A program made the translations under genes and the position numbers. From Lepidostoma basale (Eukaryota > Arthropoda > Insecta > Trichoptera > Lepidostomatidae), in NCBI GenBank assembly GCA_022606425.2, contig JAHDVF020001251.1, positions 1,660,501 through 1,724,500 of the forward strand: a DNA stretch of 64,000 nucleotides. Direction: 5' to 3'. Numbering within the stretch: position 1 is the stretch's first letter; the number at the start of each line of letters is the position of its first letter. The notes below the pieces were generated by a model, which saw only the letters and a list, made by a program, of their open reading frames with translations, did no database searches and was not told the origin of the DNA. This document shows, in pieces, positions 42,277 through 53,929 of the stretch.

Positions 42277-42622
42277 TCTGTCATCCACTGCTGAATGTAG
42301 GCCTCTCCCAAAATACGCCACCGCCCCTTATCCATTGCCGCTCCCATCCATCCATGTCCAGCAATCCTCTTCAGATCGTCGGTCCAGCGGGCAGGGGGGC
42401 GTCCAACTCTACGGAATCCTGTACGCGGTCTCCACTCCAGAACCCGTCTTCCCCATCGGCTGTCCGTTCTCCGACAGATATGGCCAGCCCATCGCCACTT
42501 CAGCCCGCCTATCCGTAGAGATACCTCAGTCACCTTGGTTTGTTGTCGAATAAAATCGTTTTTCTTAAGGTTATTCCAAGCATGGCTCTTTCCATGATCC
42601 AAATCATTTGTTTTGATGAATA
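42277..42622 (-). mobile_element. RTE-C-like C-terminus
   Basis: Frame 42602-42270 reads FIRQQTKVTEVSLRIGGLKW, RWAGHICRRTDSRWGRRVLE, FRRVGRPPARWTDDLKRIAG and LGEAYIQQWM. Homologous to, but distinct from, 37560-38030. Confidence 0.75.
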
Positions 42623-43070
42623 TTATGCTGTATCTACTGCTGTTTTTGCATCTATGTCATCTAATTTTTTCTTCTACTTCTTCAACTTTGAATTATCTTC
42701 CGATATCCTCAATCCTTCTTTATCTGAGCCTTTTTCACCCACTTGACTCTAGTTTTAGTACGTCTTATAACATAATTAGTTTAGAGTAATCGCTCTACGA
42801 GCTCCATCTAATGTTAGAGTACTCTGGGAGAAGCTTGCAGGCGCTTGGTCACGTATCTATCGCAGCTGCTCCCGCGCAAACTTAGCTTTTTAGCTGCCAT
42901 TTTGTTTTTCTGAATTCTTTTTTTAAAACTTGTTCAACTTCGGTCGTTGTTGCAAATTAGGTTAGGTCGGATACGTCTGTTTCAATGCAATTAGTTTAGA
43001 AAATGACCAATCTAATAAAGTTTGCATTCGTTTGCTAAGCTCATTTAACTATTTGTAATAGTTTTTTTAA
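42623..43070. other. No recognisable gene or repeat
   Basis: Unique sequence. Confidence 0.4.
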
Positions 43071-43071
43071 G

Positions 43072-43590
43072 TAGAAAAAATACAGTAGGAATAAGATCTC
43101 TTAGAAGAATGTGTGTGAAATTATGTTTTTTTTTTATTTTTTAAAGACTAATATCAAGGATTTTCTTCAATGATATTAGAATTTATTTTACAATCTTCAA
43201 TGTGAGCAGAAAATAGCTCATTATTATGAAGAAGGAATCTGGTCGTGTCCAGGCTTGAACCCATGTCCCCTGGATCAGGAGCCAAGCGTTCTCTCCCCTA
43301 GACCACCTCCCGGTTTCTATTTGTATTTGATAAAGTGTCAAATGTAAGTATAAGAAGTGAAAGCAGTGCGAATAAAAGTGTTGTAAACAAAATAATAAAA
43401 GGGTCAATAAGATGGTTTGAACACATGGAAATAATGAATTAATAAAAAAATGATAAAGTAGCCCCGTCTCCTCGAAAGAGTATGCATAAAGAATATAACG
43501 CCGCACTGTTCTTTCCTGATATACTTTTCTCGGTTCCTCAACATTCATACTTCGTATTGTTCACGCACGTCGATTTTTCCGACTTTTAAG
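43072..43590. mobile_element. RTE-A pieces with SINE-2 insertion
   Basis: Plus-strand RTE-A 43072-43122 (VGIRSLRRMC) resumes at 43316-43458 after SINE-2. An opposed RTE-A 3' piece (minus) occupies 43459-43590. Confidence 0.6.
43123..43315 (-). mobile_element. SINE-2 with poly-A tail
   Basis: Closely matches 24142-24334: ggaggtggtctaggggagag head, gggttcaagcctgga B-box region, T-rich end at 43123 on the plus strand. Confidence 0.7.
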
Positions 43591-43955
43591 GTCCACGTTT
43601 CACATCGATACACTAAAACAGACCACATAGCATTTGATCGTTCTTTGGCGGAGTTTCAAATTAATGTTATGATTGCAGAAGAGTGATTTCATTTAAGGTA
43701 TTATATTTACAAATTCTCACAAAATCTAACATAACCTACATTTTTGTTTTTATTTTTACGAATAGTATTAGTTATAGTAATCTTTGACATTTGTTTTAAT
43801 CAAATTTCTAATTTATTTGAATAGTTATTTGAAAATGTACAATTTATATAAAGAATTTTGACAGGTGTAAAAATAAATTTTTCATTTGTTCCAATAACAA
43901 TTTGAATAATTTCTTCAATATTCTTTTAAAGTTCTTGCTGGTGTTGGTTGGTTTT
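43590..43955 (-). other. RTE-B scrap, then unique sequence
   Basis: 43590-43695 (minus) encodes CNHNINLKLRQRMIKCYVVC-like RTE-B residues. The rest is unique. Confidence 0.45.
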
Positions 43956-44040
43956 ATGTGCCTCTTCTTCTTCTTCTTTTTGTCCTGTCACACCTCCGTG
44001 GTGCATAGGGCCTCAAGGAATCTTCTCCACCCGACTTTAT

Positions 44041-44540
44041 GTGCCTAATTACTGCCAAATAAAAAAGTGGATACGTGGAACATTAATTAAATCATATAAC
44101 AGCTAATTTAAAAAACGGTGGATACGTGTAACATAAATTAAAAAAACACAAAAGTCCGGATCGTCCATGGCAAGATGTGCAACATCGGAAAACATTATGT
44201 GTTATTACATTATGTGCTAAATTTAAAAAACGGTGGATTCGTGGAACATAAATTAAATAGACAAATGTGCACCATCTAAAAATAACATTTTGTATTAAAT
44301 TATTTTTATTTTGTTATTTCATTTTATATTATTTGTTTTAGATTTATTTTGTGGATGTTGGAAGATCGAAGTGTGCGCGGGAGATGCCTGTTGGTGGCGA
44401 TGAGGTTCGCAACCCATCACACCGCGTCTCCCGCGGCGCAAAAAGAGAAGGATGGAGTGCCGCATCGGTTAAAGTGTGACAGTCCATTCTTTCTGCCTAC
44501 CCTTTCGGGGAGACGGCGTGATGGTTAGTTAGTTAGTTGG
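44041..44540 (+). mobile_element. CHI element: SINE-like body joined to the RTE-A 3' end
   Basis: Body shared only with 61110-61465, including internal repeats of aaacggtggatacgtggaac (about 44047, 44113, 44228), followed from ~44478 by the RTE-A terminus (gacagtccattctttctgcc ... gtgatggttagttagttag). Preceded by an RTE-like minus-strand tail (43960-44040). A non-autonomous element using the RTE-A 3' end is the simplest reading. Confidence 0.65.
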
Positions 44541-44654
44541 TTTAAAATAAGTAATCATAAAAATAACGTTTCTTTTTTATATACTTTGTATACAACACTT
44601 ACTTTATTTAAAATAATAAAAATTAATTACCAAACATATTTCGGACACACAAGC
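44541..44654. mobile_element. Penelope-like scrap
   Basis: tatactttgtatacaacact and catatttcggacacacaa match the outer part of the pair at 11391-11740. Confidence 0.4.
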
Positions 44655-45745
44655 CCTTTGACACACAACCCTTTTGATAATATCATCGGTCCATCTCATC
44701 GGTGGCCTTCCGACACTTCGCCTATTTTCCCATGGTCTCCAACTGAGTATCCTGGGTGCCCATCTATTGCCACCCTGTCTAGCCAAGTGTCCAGCCCATT
44801 GCCATTTCAATTTTGCCACTCGGTCCATGACGTCAGCAACCCTGGTGCGGCGTCTGATTTCTTCATTTCTTATGCGGTCATGCAAGCTCACACCAAGTAT
44901 CTGTCTTTCCATGGACCTCTGTGTACACTTGAGCCTGTAGACACTTTTTGCTGTAAAAGTTGTCGTCTCTAGTCCGTATGTCATCATGGGCAGTATACAC
45001 ATATCGTAGACCTTTCTTTTGAGACAGACCGGTATTTCAACATTTTCAAAGACATGTCCCAGTTTACCAAAGGCAGCCCAACCCAGTCCCACTCTTCGAG
45101 GTAGCTCTGCAGTTTGATTCTCTTTTCCGAGTCTGATTTTATGACCAAGATACACATACTCTTTCACACTTTCTATCGTATTTCCCTCTATGATAATGTT
45201 TTTATTTGTTGGACTTAGTATCTTTGTTTTATCAATATTCATTTCTAATCTCGAAGGATGAAAGTAGAATAAATGCAGTAGAAATGAGATCTCTAAGACG
45301 AATGTGTGGCAAATCTGTTTATGATAGAGTGACAAATGCAAGTATAAGAAGTGAATATGGTGCGAATGAAAGTGTTATGAACAAAATAAGGAAAGGGTCA
45401 TTAAGATGGTTTGGACACATGGAAAGAATGAGTGAAGACAGAATGGTAAAGAAGGTATATGTAAACGGCGTGAACGGAGCTAGAAATAGAGGGAGGCCGA
45501 GGAAAACGTGGCACGATCAAATCAATCAAATATTGAATGTCGGTCACGTGAGGAGTCGGAAAAATCGACGTGCGTGCATGACAAGATGTATGAATGTAGA
45601 GGAATCGAGAGACGTATGTCAGGACAGAACAGTGTGGCGTTCCATTCTTTCTGCCTACCCCTCCGGGGAGACCGCGTGATGTTAAGTTAGTTAGTTAGTC
45701 ATTTCTAATCCTATTTTATTGGATGCATTGGATGCATATTTATAG
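44655..45745 (-). mobile_element. RTE-C copy interrupted by RTE-A
   Basis: Minus strand 45250-44655 reads MNIDKTKILSPTNKNIIIEG, SVKEYVYLGHKIRLGKENQT, PRRVGLGWAAFGKL, CILPMMTYGLETTTFTAKSV and RSVGRPPMRWTDDIIKRV. The upstream residues resume at 45699-45745. The 3' tail is missing. This is the longest RTE-C copy. Confidence 0.8.
45251..45698 (+). mobile_element. RTE-A copy with 12-bp target duplication
   Basis: Open from KDESRINAVEMRSLRRMCGK through GRPRKTWHDQINQILNVGHV and RRACMTRCMNVEESRDVCQD to ILSAYPSGETA-stop (45677-45679), then the (GTTA)n tail. Flanked by tcatttctaatc (45239-45250 and 45699-45710). Intact over its length, so a young insertion. Confidence 0.9.
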
Positions 45746-46429
45746 CTATTATTTTTTTTTCTTTCACAAATGTGGTCAGTTTTGACAGATATTAACATAT
45801 ATTAGATATATTATCACTGATATATGTATTTTTTAATAAGGTGAGTGTTGTATTAAAAATATATATAAAAAAAGAAACATTAAACATCTGCAACACAAAG
45901 TTATGGCGAATATAGAAGAAATCATAATTATGAATTTTGTGCACCATAAAAAAATCTGTAAAAATAAAAGTTACCACGCTTTACCTTTAAACTAAAAAAT
46001 GTATTTTAGTATTATTTTTAAGCTGTACGCATAGCAAAGGAAAGTAAAATAGTTAAAATCGAGGTATTTTATAGGCTCAGTTTTTTTGTCATAGCCACCA
46101 AAAAAAAACAGAATCATTTCCAGAAAATCTCCCGCCTTACCTCTCTGAAAAGGGTGAAATATCTTTTTACGAGATTATATAAACCAAACTTTTGATCTCA
46201 CGTAGCTCTCCTTTGATTCGTTTTTCATCTGATTTATGAGGAGAGAAGCTCGAGAGGCCAAATCGTACTAGAAGGATCGGTAACGTTCCAAAGTGAAGGC
46301 GGGTGGAAGACTAATTTAGTATTTCGCAGAGAATTTAAAATAAATTAATCCGAATTCGGCCACATTCGAATTCGGAAAAAAGCGAGCGTGCATGTTATTA
46401 TTATTTTTTTATTATTTATTTAATATTAT
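45746..46429. other. PLE scrap, then unique sequence
   Basis: 45785-45930 resembles 11560-11720 with the central motif deleted. 45986-46429 is unique. Confidence 0.4.
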
Positions 46430-47165
46430 AGTATAAGAAGAGAATACGGTGCGAATAAAAGTGTTCTGAACAAAATAATGAAAGGGTCATAAATATGGTT
46501 TGAACACATGGAAAGAATGAGTGAAGAGAGAATGGTGAAGAAGGTAAATGTAAACGACGTGAACGGAGATATAAATAGAGGAAGGACGATAAAACATGGC
46601 ACGATCAAATCAATTAAATATTGAATGTGGGTCACGTGAGGAGTCGGAGAAATCGACGTGCATGCATGACAAGATGTATAAATGTAGAGGAAACCAGAGA
46701 AGTATGTCAGGACAGAACAGTGTGGCGTTCCATTCTTTCTGCCTACCCCTCCGGCTAGACGGCGTGATGGTTAGTTAGTTAGATTAAAGTTAAAACTATG
46801 TTACGATGTTTGAATGTAAAGGACGCTCCAGAGGTATGTCAGAACAAAGTAATATGGCGGTCCATCCTCTCTACCTATTCCTCCGGAGAAACGGTGTTAT
46901 GATTAGTTTGTTAGTAAGTTTTTACGAATAATTTAAATTAACTGTCTATTAAAACACTGTTATACAATATAACAATTGATTTTATTTAATTTGAATTTGT
47001 CGTAACAGCTGTTTTGCTGACTAAAGCATCGTGATGCAAGCATAACCAAATTAATTAATTACTAAAGAATGTAGAGAAAGCAGGTATGTCCTAAGAGGGC
47101 TAGAGCAATGCGGTGGTCCATCCTCTCTGTCTACCCCTACAGGAAACAACGTTGTAGTAAGTTAG
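46430..47165 (+). mobile_element. RTE-A copies, one long and two decayed
   Basis: 46430-46785 runs from SIRREYGANKSVLNKIMKGS to the tail. 46790-46920 and 47050-47165 keep only the last ~110 bp with degraded tails. Confidence 0.65.
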
Positions 47166-47186
47166 TATTTTTTTTATTATCAATAT

Positions 47187-47215
47187 ACTAATGACATTTT
47201 CTCTCTTTGTTACAG
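47187..47215 (+). promoter_or_regulatory. Candidate 3' splice site of a second recursive splice site
   Basis: actaatgac branch-site match at 47188-47196, pyrimidine-rich ttttctctctttgt and acag ending at 47215, directly followed by gtaagg. The last 16 bases match the site at 20024/20025 almost exactly. Confidence 0.5.
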
Positions 47216-47263
47216 GTAAGGAATCAACCTTCGAATCACCATTTTCCGCTAAGCTGTCAGACG
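47216..47263 (+). other. Candidate recursive-splice exon / micro-exon B
   Basis: 48 nt between the AG at 47214-47215 and a donor gtatgt at 47264. It begins with its own donor gtaagg. In phase 1 it is open: (G)KESTFESPFSAKLSD plus g. It could follow exon A in frame (g + gt = Gly). The peptide is not recognised. Confidence 0.45.
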
Positions 47264-47439
47264 GTATGTTTTTGTATGTTAACGTTTGGACGATACCCAG
47301 AGACATAAAGAACCTGCTGTTCTTGGCCGTTGGGATTTGAAGGCCAGACTTTATGAGATGGTCGTGTTCTAAGCTCTCGCGGCTAACATCTCAATCAATA
47401 TCTATTTTATTTACAACCTAACAGCTGCCCTGGATATGT

Positions 47440-47692
47440 CGTGGTGATGCCGGTGGGAAGAACAATCAAACTGCTGACCGTAATCGCTTCGGAGATCGAT
47501 GTCTTTCATATTCGTGAATGTACGTTCAGAAGACAAATACTCTTGACTTTGGAGAGTATCTTGTATTCTTAATGTCGAACCATCTCTCATGCGTTCCTGG
47601 TATTATATTTTTATGATATTTTACCTGTTCTCAATAGATGTCTTAAACTATAATAATTGTTTGTAATATCTTTTGAGAACTTAAACTGATTT
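47440..47692 (+). mobile_element. NLR-T 3' end
   Basis: VMPVGRTIKLLTVIASEIDV then FHIRECTFRRQI-like, and the ctgatttgatt tail. Same family as 33100-33712. Confidence 0.65.
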
Positions 47693-48842
47693 GATTGAAA
47701 CTAGCCAGCGACCTTTAGGACGTGGTAGACCCAAGTTGACATGGATGGAACTTATTCAAATGAGCCTTAAAAGAGAGCGGATCCCATCAGACACCTCCAA
47801 AGACTGGTACTCCTGAAGACATGGCGAATTTGCCAGTAAATCCAGTGTTAAGAAAAAACGTTGAAGCCTATAGTATTTTTGGGGGGTGTGGTGAGAGTTA
47901 AAAGCAGTGGAGGTTTCAGCGTTTATTGCAGATAACAAGTAATCATACGTTAACAGTATTATGTACTCGTGAAGGAGCGTGCGCCTGGACGTCGATAGCA
48001 GCTGGGGCTGATGGCTTGCTGGGCAGTAGCGTCGGTCGGCTGGAGCGAAGACTCGTCGGAAGTTACGTGGCGTAGCAGTGTAGACGTAGCTCGGTGGGAG
48101 AGTTGGGGGTTCTTTGTACGTAGACTTGACGGCGTAGACTCGTGTCGGTTAGAAGTCGCAAGAAGGAATAGTGTCCATGGTGGTCGGTGTCCCTTTTCAC
48201 ACGATGCTCTGCTCTAGTGACCTGTGTGAATAAATCTGGGCCCCGATTCATCACTTTTGATAAGTAGGTCCTAAGTCAGGCGTTTTCGGTTATTCTTGTA
48301 ATATATTTCATCATGAAATATGCTGATTCAGCAGTCGAAGTCCACTTATATGGGTTATGCATTTAACTCCGACATATTTAAATGAAAATATTCGTTCCAA
48401 CAGTTTGCTGCTTCCATAGATGCTATTTAAAATTTCTCCTTTCATTCCCGTTATTTATTTTGTTTGAAAATTCTGCGATGCTCGCCTTTTGAACCAATTC
48501 ACCGACATTTTCAATTGACATTTTTCTCTGTGTAAACAACATCTTCTTAAAAATGAGTTTTTAAACTCTAGCCAGCGGGTGGGCAGGCGATTAAATACGA
48601 TTTTTTTTCAATGAAGCACCCTCAAAAGAAACTGTTGAACAAAGATTATATTTTTCTCATCTCGAATAAGATTTTTTTATTTCATTTAATCTTAATTATG
48701 TTCATACGTGTTTTAATTCGATTTTTGTATGAATTAAAACACCGTTTATTCCACATTTTAGTTTATTTTTCTCGACATGTTTCGAAGGAAATAAAATTTA
48801 TCTCTTTTCAGTCGTATTCCTCATGATAGAGGGTCGTGTCCA
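47693..48842. other. RTE-like scrap, mostly unique sequence, PLE scrap
   Basis: 47695-47830 is RTE-like (RPLGRGRPKLTWMELIQMSL, DRKDWYS-like). 47830-47870 includes gccagtaaatccagtgttaa, the satellite motif of 60380. 47875-48700 is unique. 48700-48835 (minus) is a PLE block with ctcgacatgtttcgaagg. Confidence 0.4.
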
Positions 48843-49315
48843 TCCATGGAAAAAAGAATATGTTAACGATGTAAGTGGAACAGGAAAAAGAGGATGACCG
48901 AGGAAAAAGTGGCACGATCAAATAAATCAAATTGACGACCTTCGTGGCAGAGTGGAAAGAGCTCTGACTTCCATATAGAAGGTCCCGGGTTCGATTGCCG
49001 GCGATGGCAGTGTGATTGTCACACTGTCTTTGGTCTGGTGTAGAATTCACGTGACATTAAAATGGCGATAGATTGGCTACCTATCACATGTGACGTGATT
49101 CAATATAATAGCTAAAAAATAAATTGTGTACAGTAATTGGGTTCAAACGACCTGTTGTATACATAAAAATAATAATATATATATTGAGTGTCGGCTACGT
49201 CCGAGAAATCGACGCGCGTGCACGACATAATGTATGAATGTTGAGAAATCGAGAGTGGCAGTCCATTCTTTCTGCCTAACCCTTCGGGAGATGGCGTGAT
49301 GGTTAGTTAGTTAAA
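48843..49315 (+). mobile_element. RTE-A copy interrupted by SINE-1
   Basis: 48843-48931 (YVNDVSGTGKRG-stop, PRKKWHDQINQ) resumes at 49166-49315 to the tail. SINE-1 lies between. Confidence 0.7.
48932..49165 (+). mobile_element. SINE-1
   Basis: gacgaccttcgtggcagagt head, gggttcgattgc B-box region, full body to gggttcaaacgacctgttgt. Inserted between two halves of an RTE-A sequence that is contiguous elsewhere (e.g. 56520-56560). Confidence 0.75.
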
Positions 49316-49678
49316 ATTCATAAAAAATTTAAAGTCATGTGTAAAAGCAGTGTTATTTGTATAAATATAATTCGCGCACATTTCATCGTTCGGGGTGTAT
49401 TCACAAACCGCATTTTCAATTTAAGATGCTGGAGTCAACAGAGATTGAAGATTGTGCAACGGTTCCGTACTCTGGTATATTGGAGTGAGTAGAACGGGAT
49501 CCGGAGGTCAGAGGCGAGGCAATAGAACTGTAGGTTAGTTGGCATGGTACTAGCGGTGAGATCGTGACGTAACTGTACTTGCAATATCTGCGGCAAAACC
49601 ATGCGTATATAAACATTTACAAATCAACCTACCATCACGCCGTTTCTTTAAACAAGTAAACTCAGAGGAAAGACTTAC
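49316..49678. other. No recognisable gene or repeat
   Basis: Unique sequence. Confidence 0.4.
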
Positions 49679-49679
49679 A

Positions 49680-50472
49680 AAAACAAACCATCACGCCGTT
49701 TCCCCGCAGGGGTAGGCAGAGAGAATTGACCGCCACACTACTCTATCCTGACATACCTCTCTAGGTTCCTCAACATTCATTCAGCGAGTCATACATGCAC
49801 GTCGATTCTTCCGGCTTCCGACATGACCAACCTTTAAAATTTGATTCATTTGGTCATGCCATTTTTTCTTTGGTCTACCTCAACTACGTACTCCCTTTAC
49901 ATTGTTATCGTATACTTTTTTAACCATTTTTTCTTCACCCATGCGTTCCATATGTCCAAACCAACGCAGCGATCCTTTCATAATTTTGTTCATAATACCT
50001 TCTTTCGCTCTACAATCCTTTCTAATATCAGCATTTGAGATTCTGTCGTTCATCGTTCTACCACACATACGTCTTAGGGACCTCATCTCTACCGCATTAA
50101 TTCTGCTCTCATCTTTCTTCTGCAGTTCCATGCTTCGCTTCTATACATAAGGGTTGTGACCAGAACTCCACTGTGAATGGCCATTTTCGCTTTCATTGAT
50201 AAATTCTTTCCAATAACTATTTTTAAAGCTCCATTCAATTTGTTACCCGCACCAACCCTTCTTTCAACATCACTGTCCGTTCGGCCATCCGCTGTGAACA
50301 TGCTACCTAAATACACAAATTTCCTCACCTGTTCCAAGTTCTCTTCATTCACATTTATATTACAAACTGTCATTTGCTCTTCCCTTTCAAAAACTAACAC
50401 CTTTGACTTTCCGACATTCATCATTAAATCGTTTGACTTGCATACCTCATAAATTCTCGACACCAAGGCTTG
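49680..50472 (-). mobile_element. RTE-A long 5'-truncated copy
   Basis: Frames 50466-50089 (NDLMMNVGKSKVLVFEREEQ, ENLEQVRKFVYLGSMFTADG) and 50131-49880 (RINAVEMRSLRRMCGRTMND, SLRWFGHMERMGEEKMVKKV). Starts just downstream of the RT domain. One frameshift near 50100-50130. Confidence 0.75.
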
Positions 50473-50479
50473 AATTAAA

Positions 50480-51008
50480 AGACGACGTTTAATAAAATGA
50501 AATCACTCTTCTGCAATGATAACGTAAACTTGAAACTCCGCCAGAGAATGATCAAATGCTATGTGTGGTCTGTTTTATTGTACGGATGTGAAACTTGGAC
50601 CCTGAAAGTTAACTCAATGAACAGACTGGAAGCATTTGAAATGTGGCTCCATCGCCGAATGCTCAGAGTTCCCTGGACAGATATGGTTACCAATACCAAA
50701 GTCCTGAGGTGAGCTAGAGTTGACAGGAAATTGTTATCAACTATCAAGGTTCGAAAGGTCTCATATCTGGGTCATGTACTGCGTGGGGAAAAGTACCACC
50801 TTTTCCAACTGATATTGGAGGGAAAAATTGAGGGACGCCGAGGGCCCGGAAGGAGACAAATGTCCTGGCTGCGAAACGTGAGGGAGTGGACCGGCATCCG
50901 AAGTGTTGAGGAGCTGTTCCGAGCGGCGCAGGACAGGGACAGGTTCGCCGAGGTGACCGCCAACGTTGGGGGGACCCGACAGGGCACTTGAAGAAGAAGA
51001 AGAAGAAT
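50480..51008 (+). mobile_element. RTE-B C-terminal copy
   Basis: MKSLFCNDNVNLKLRQRMIK ... LLYGCETWTLKVNSMNRLEA, a TGA stop at 50710-50712, then LLSTIKVRKVSYLGHVLRGE, GRRGPGRRQMSWLRNVREWT and VGGTRQGT-stop beside (GAA)n. Very close to 5020-5695. Confidence 0.8.
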
Positions 51009-51214
51009 GAGAAAAGAGTTTTGTAATTAAAATAAATAGTAAGTCTGATAATATCAGACACCTTGGTTCGTTGACAAATGGAATCAGATTTAAATTAATG
51101 CAAATGAGGCTAATAATTAGTTGTAAATGTCAATCGAATACAGATTCAAATTGAGATTAATGGTTACTGAATGGAACGTCGATATTTCAAAATACGAACA
51201 GAATATAATTTAAA

Positions 51215-51345
51215 TATGACTCGCTGTTTAAGTATGACTAGTTATATGAATATGGAGGAAGCTAGAGAGGTGTGTCAGGATAGAGTAGTGTGGCGGTCCA
51301 TTCTCTTTGCCTAACTTTTCGGGGAAAGGGCGTGATGGTTTGTTG
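51215..51345 (+). mobile_element. RTE-A 3' end
   Basis: Terminal ~130 bp ending ggggaaagggcgtgatgg; the tail is changed to tttgttgttgtt, as in the copy at 23330. Confidence 0.6.
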
Positions 51346-51486
51346 TTGTTAAATAATTTAAACTAAGCCAACCAGTTTTTTCATCTTAATTAAAACAGAT
51401 GCATTTAAAGCCACATACTGTTTTACTTTAGAAATCTCTAGGTTTGCCATGTTTATTGATTTTTCTATTTTTATAGGAAGTCTTTA

Positions 51487-52180
51487 ATTAACTAACTAAC
51501 TAACCATCACGTCGTCTCTCCGAAGGGGTAGGCAGAAAGAATGGACTGCCACACTTTTCTATCCTGACATATTTCTCTCGGTTCCTCAACATTCATACAT
51601 CGTGTCATTCACGCGCGTCGATTTCTGACTCCTCACATGGCCGACATTTCAATATTTGATTTATTTGATCGTGCCACGTTTTCCTCGGTCTTCATCTGTT
51701 TCTGGTTCCATCAACATCATTAACATATACTTTTTTTACCATTCTTTCTTTATTCATTCTTTCCATGTGTCCATCCTTTCATTATTTTGTTCATAACACC
51801 ATCATTCGCACCGCATTCACTTCTTATATTTTCATTCAACACTCTATCATACACAGAGTATCCACACATTCGTCTAAGAGATCTTATTTCTACTGCATTT
51901 ATTCTACTTTCATCCTTCTTTTGCCAGTTTCATGCTTCGCTTCCATACATAAGGGTCGGTAAAAGAACAACATTGTGCACTGCCATTCTAGATTTTTTGG
52001 ATAGTTTTTTGTTCGCGATGACAACTTTAAGCCTTTCCGTTTAAACATCATCATAAAAGCGAATCCATCTCCCAATCGATCATGTTTAGCATTTTGATTG
52101 CTCTGTCCATCGGCTTCAACAGAGGGAGGTTGATTATGGCGGCGATGACAACTTTAAGTGCACCATTCACTTTGTAATAA
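51487..52180 (-). mobile_element. RTE-A copy with an insertion
   Basis: 3' end at 51487; body through the GYSVYDRVLNENIRSECGAN-coding region to 52035. A ~100-bp foreign segment follows (52036-52140), then VNGALKVVIAA at 52141-52180. A ~12-bp deletion shortens WFGHME. Confidence 0.65.
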
Positions 52181-52680
52181 ATAATAATATTGTTAATTAA
52201 AATCCTTGGCGTTAGTCATAAAAAAATAATGTAAAAATAATATTTATACACCGGATTTCAGTTATATAGTATGAATTATGTGTAAAAAATTAAACCGGTC
52301 AAAAACAGGTGTGATGCAAGAGTGCCAATATAATAATTTACTGCCGTGAAGTTGGCAGACTTGTAACTATTTGCCAAAATTGATTAATTCCAGTGTATTT
52401 ATTATATATTTTTTTACTGAACTTTAATTAATCGAGAGATGTATCGCCGATTAACATGCTCGTTTTAATCAAACCCGCGCATGCGCTCTCCGAATACACG
52501 GTCCGCCATTTTGTCATGCGGAAATAATTTACGGCGCACGTCATGCGGTGTCGGAACGATTAAAAATAACGAAATGTGTATAGTCAATTTGTTAGATAAT
52601 AATTGAATAAAACTGTGATTTTATATAACTCCTTCCTTCATTTTATATAAGAATCCAGTATAAACTCTGCTGGACAGTAT
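52181..52680. other. No recognisable gene; short CR1 scrap at the end
   Basis: Mostly unique. 52650-52680 matches a CR1 segment (ccagtataaactctgctgga). Confidence 0.4.
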
Positions 52681-52683
52681 ATA

Positions 52684-53903
52684 AGGTTCCCACCACCACC
52701 CGAGACTGTTATAGGACGCAGCGACGCCCTTTCGTCAGTCTCGCTGCACTATCTAGGCCTGTTCATTGTCCATCCGGGACTTACGTTAATTTAATTTAGC
52801 CTTTTCTTGTCATCAATCAAAAGGGTGACAGACCACATTTAATCTATTCTTTTAACCTTATATATCTCCCGCGCGGCCTCACATCTCTTTATTATTAAAT
52901 AAAATCAGAAGTAAATATTATATAAAGCACACCTTAAATTAGTAAAAAAAAAAACACATTAAAATTATATAAAACACACATTAATTCACAATACAATAGG
53001 ACAAATATATAACAAACTAAATTTTAAAACAGGAAGAAGATGGTGTATGAGGGAGGCGGGAAGATGTTAAGTAAGAATGAATAAATTGGGATGGGATGGA
53101 TGGAGGACAGGTTTTAGAAAGAGCAGAAATGAATAGAAAAAAACAGTATTTATAAAAGACACATTATAAACAGAAAAGTAGATCAGAACACACCCACCAA
53201 GGGGCAGTGTAGACTTCCGGTCAAAACAAAACCAATGAACAGTAGCCAGTGGCAACATCCATGAGCAGCAACTCAGGGGCGCAGAAACAGAAAACAAAAC
53301 TAAAATGCACAAAACTATCGTAACAATCATAGCGAACATACTATTCATAATTATCACAATAATTATAATAGCAATAATACCATAATAATAACACAACCAA
53401 AGACAAAGATAATAATAATCATTTATTTATAACTATCAAAATAATCATAATAGCAATAATAACACAACCAAAAACAAAGACAATTTTTAACAAATAATGC
53501 CAAATAATTTACTGCTGGACAGTCTTCAAGGTGCTATAACAACAACAACAACACCAACAACATTGGTGCTGCCCACTACGAGCCCCGGCCTCCTCCAGAA
53601 TTCTTCGCCACTCATACCCCTCCACATTGCGACATCGAGGGAGAGTACCGTAGCTTAAATGTGGTCTGGGTCCTCCCTGTTTTGTGAGATTGGTACATAG
53701 AACTGGATTGAAATTAAAATGGATTAAAAGTTTCCTGGATACACTTTTCCTTTTGCTTTTTTTCTGGAATGGTGCATTCTCCAACTAATGTAAGTCTTGC
53801 ATGAATGGGGGGCGAACCTAGGGATTGTTGGAGCGAAACTGATGAAGGGGCGTCGCTGCGTCTTACAATAGCTTCGGGTAAACGGCGGGTAACCTTCTAT
53901 GTC
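52684..53903. mobile_element. 1.2-kb element with imperfect inverted termini
   Basis: aaggttcccaccaccacccg (52684) and the complement of its homologue ending at 53903 share ggacgcagcgacgccctttc-like cores over ~75 bp. Internal sequence has runs of aacaataataatta and an RTE-like minus-strand end at 53560-53650 (YEWRRILEEAGARSG). No transposase and no clear target duplication; superfamily unassigned. Confidence 0.5.
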
Positions 53904-53929
53904 TTTTACTTAGGAAATTGAAAAACTTT

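Noticed and set aside
41925..42602. 225-codon minus-strand ORF as one protein
   Set aside because: It fuses the RTE-C C-terminus with the antisense of an adjacent RTE-A copy.
45206..45679. 157-codon ORF as an independent gene
   Set aside because: It is the C-terminal end of a 5'-truncated RTE-A insertion; the target duplication proves the boundary.
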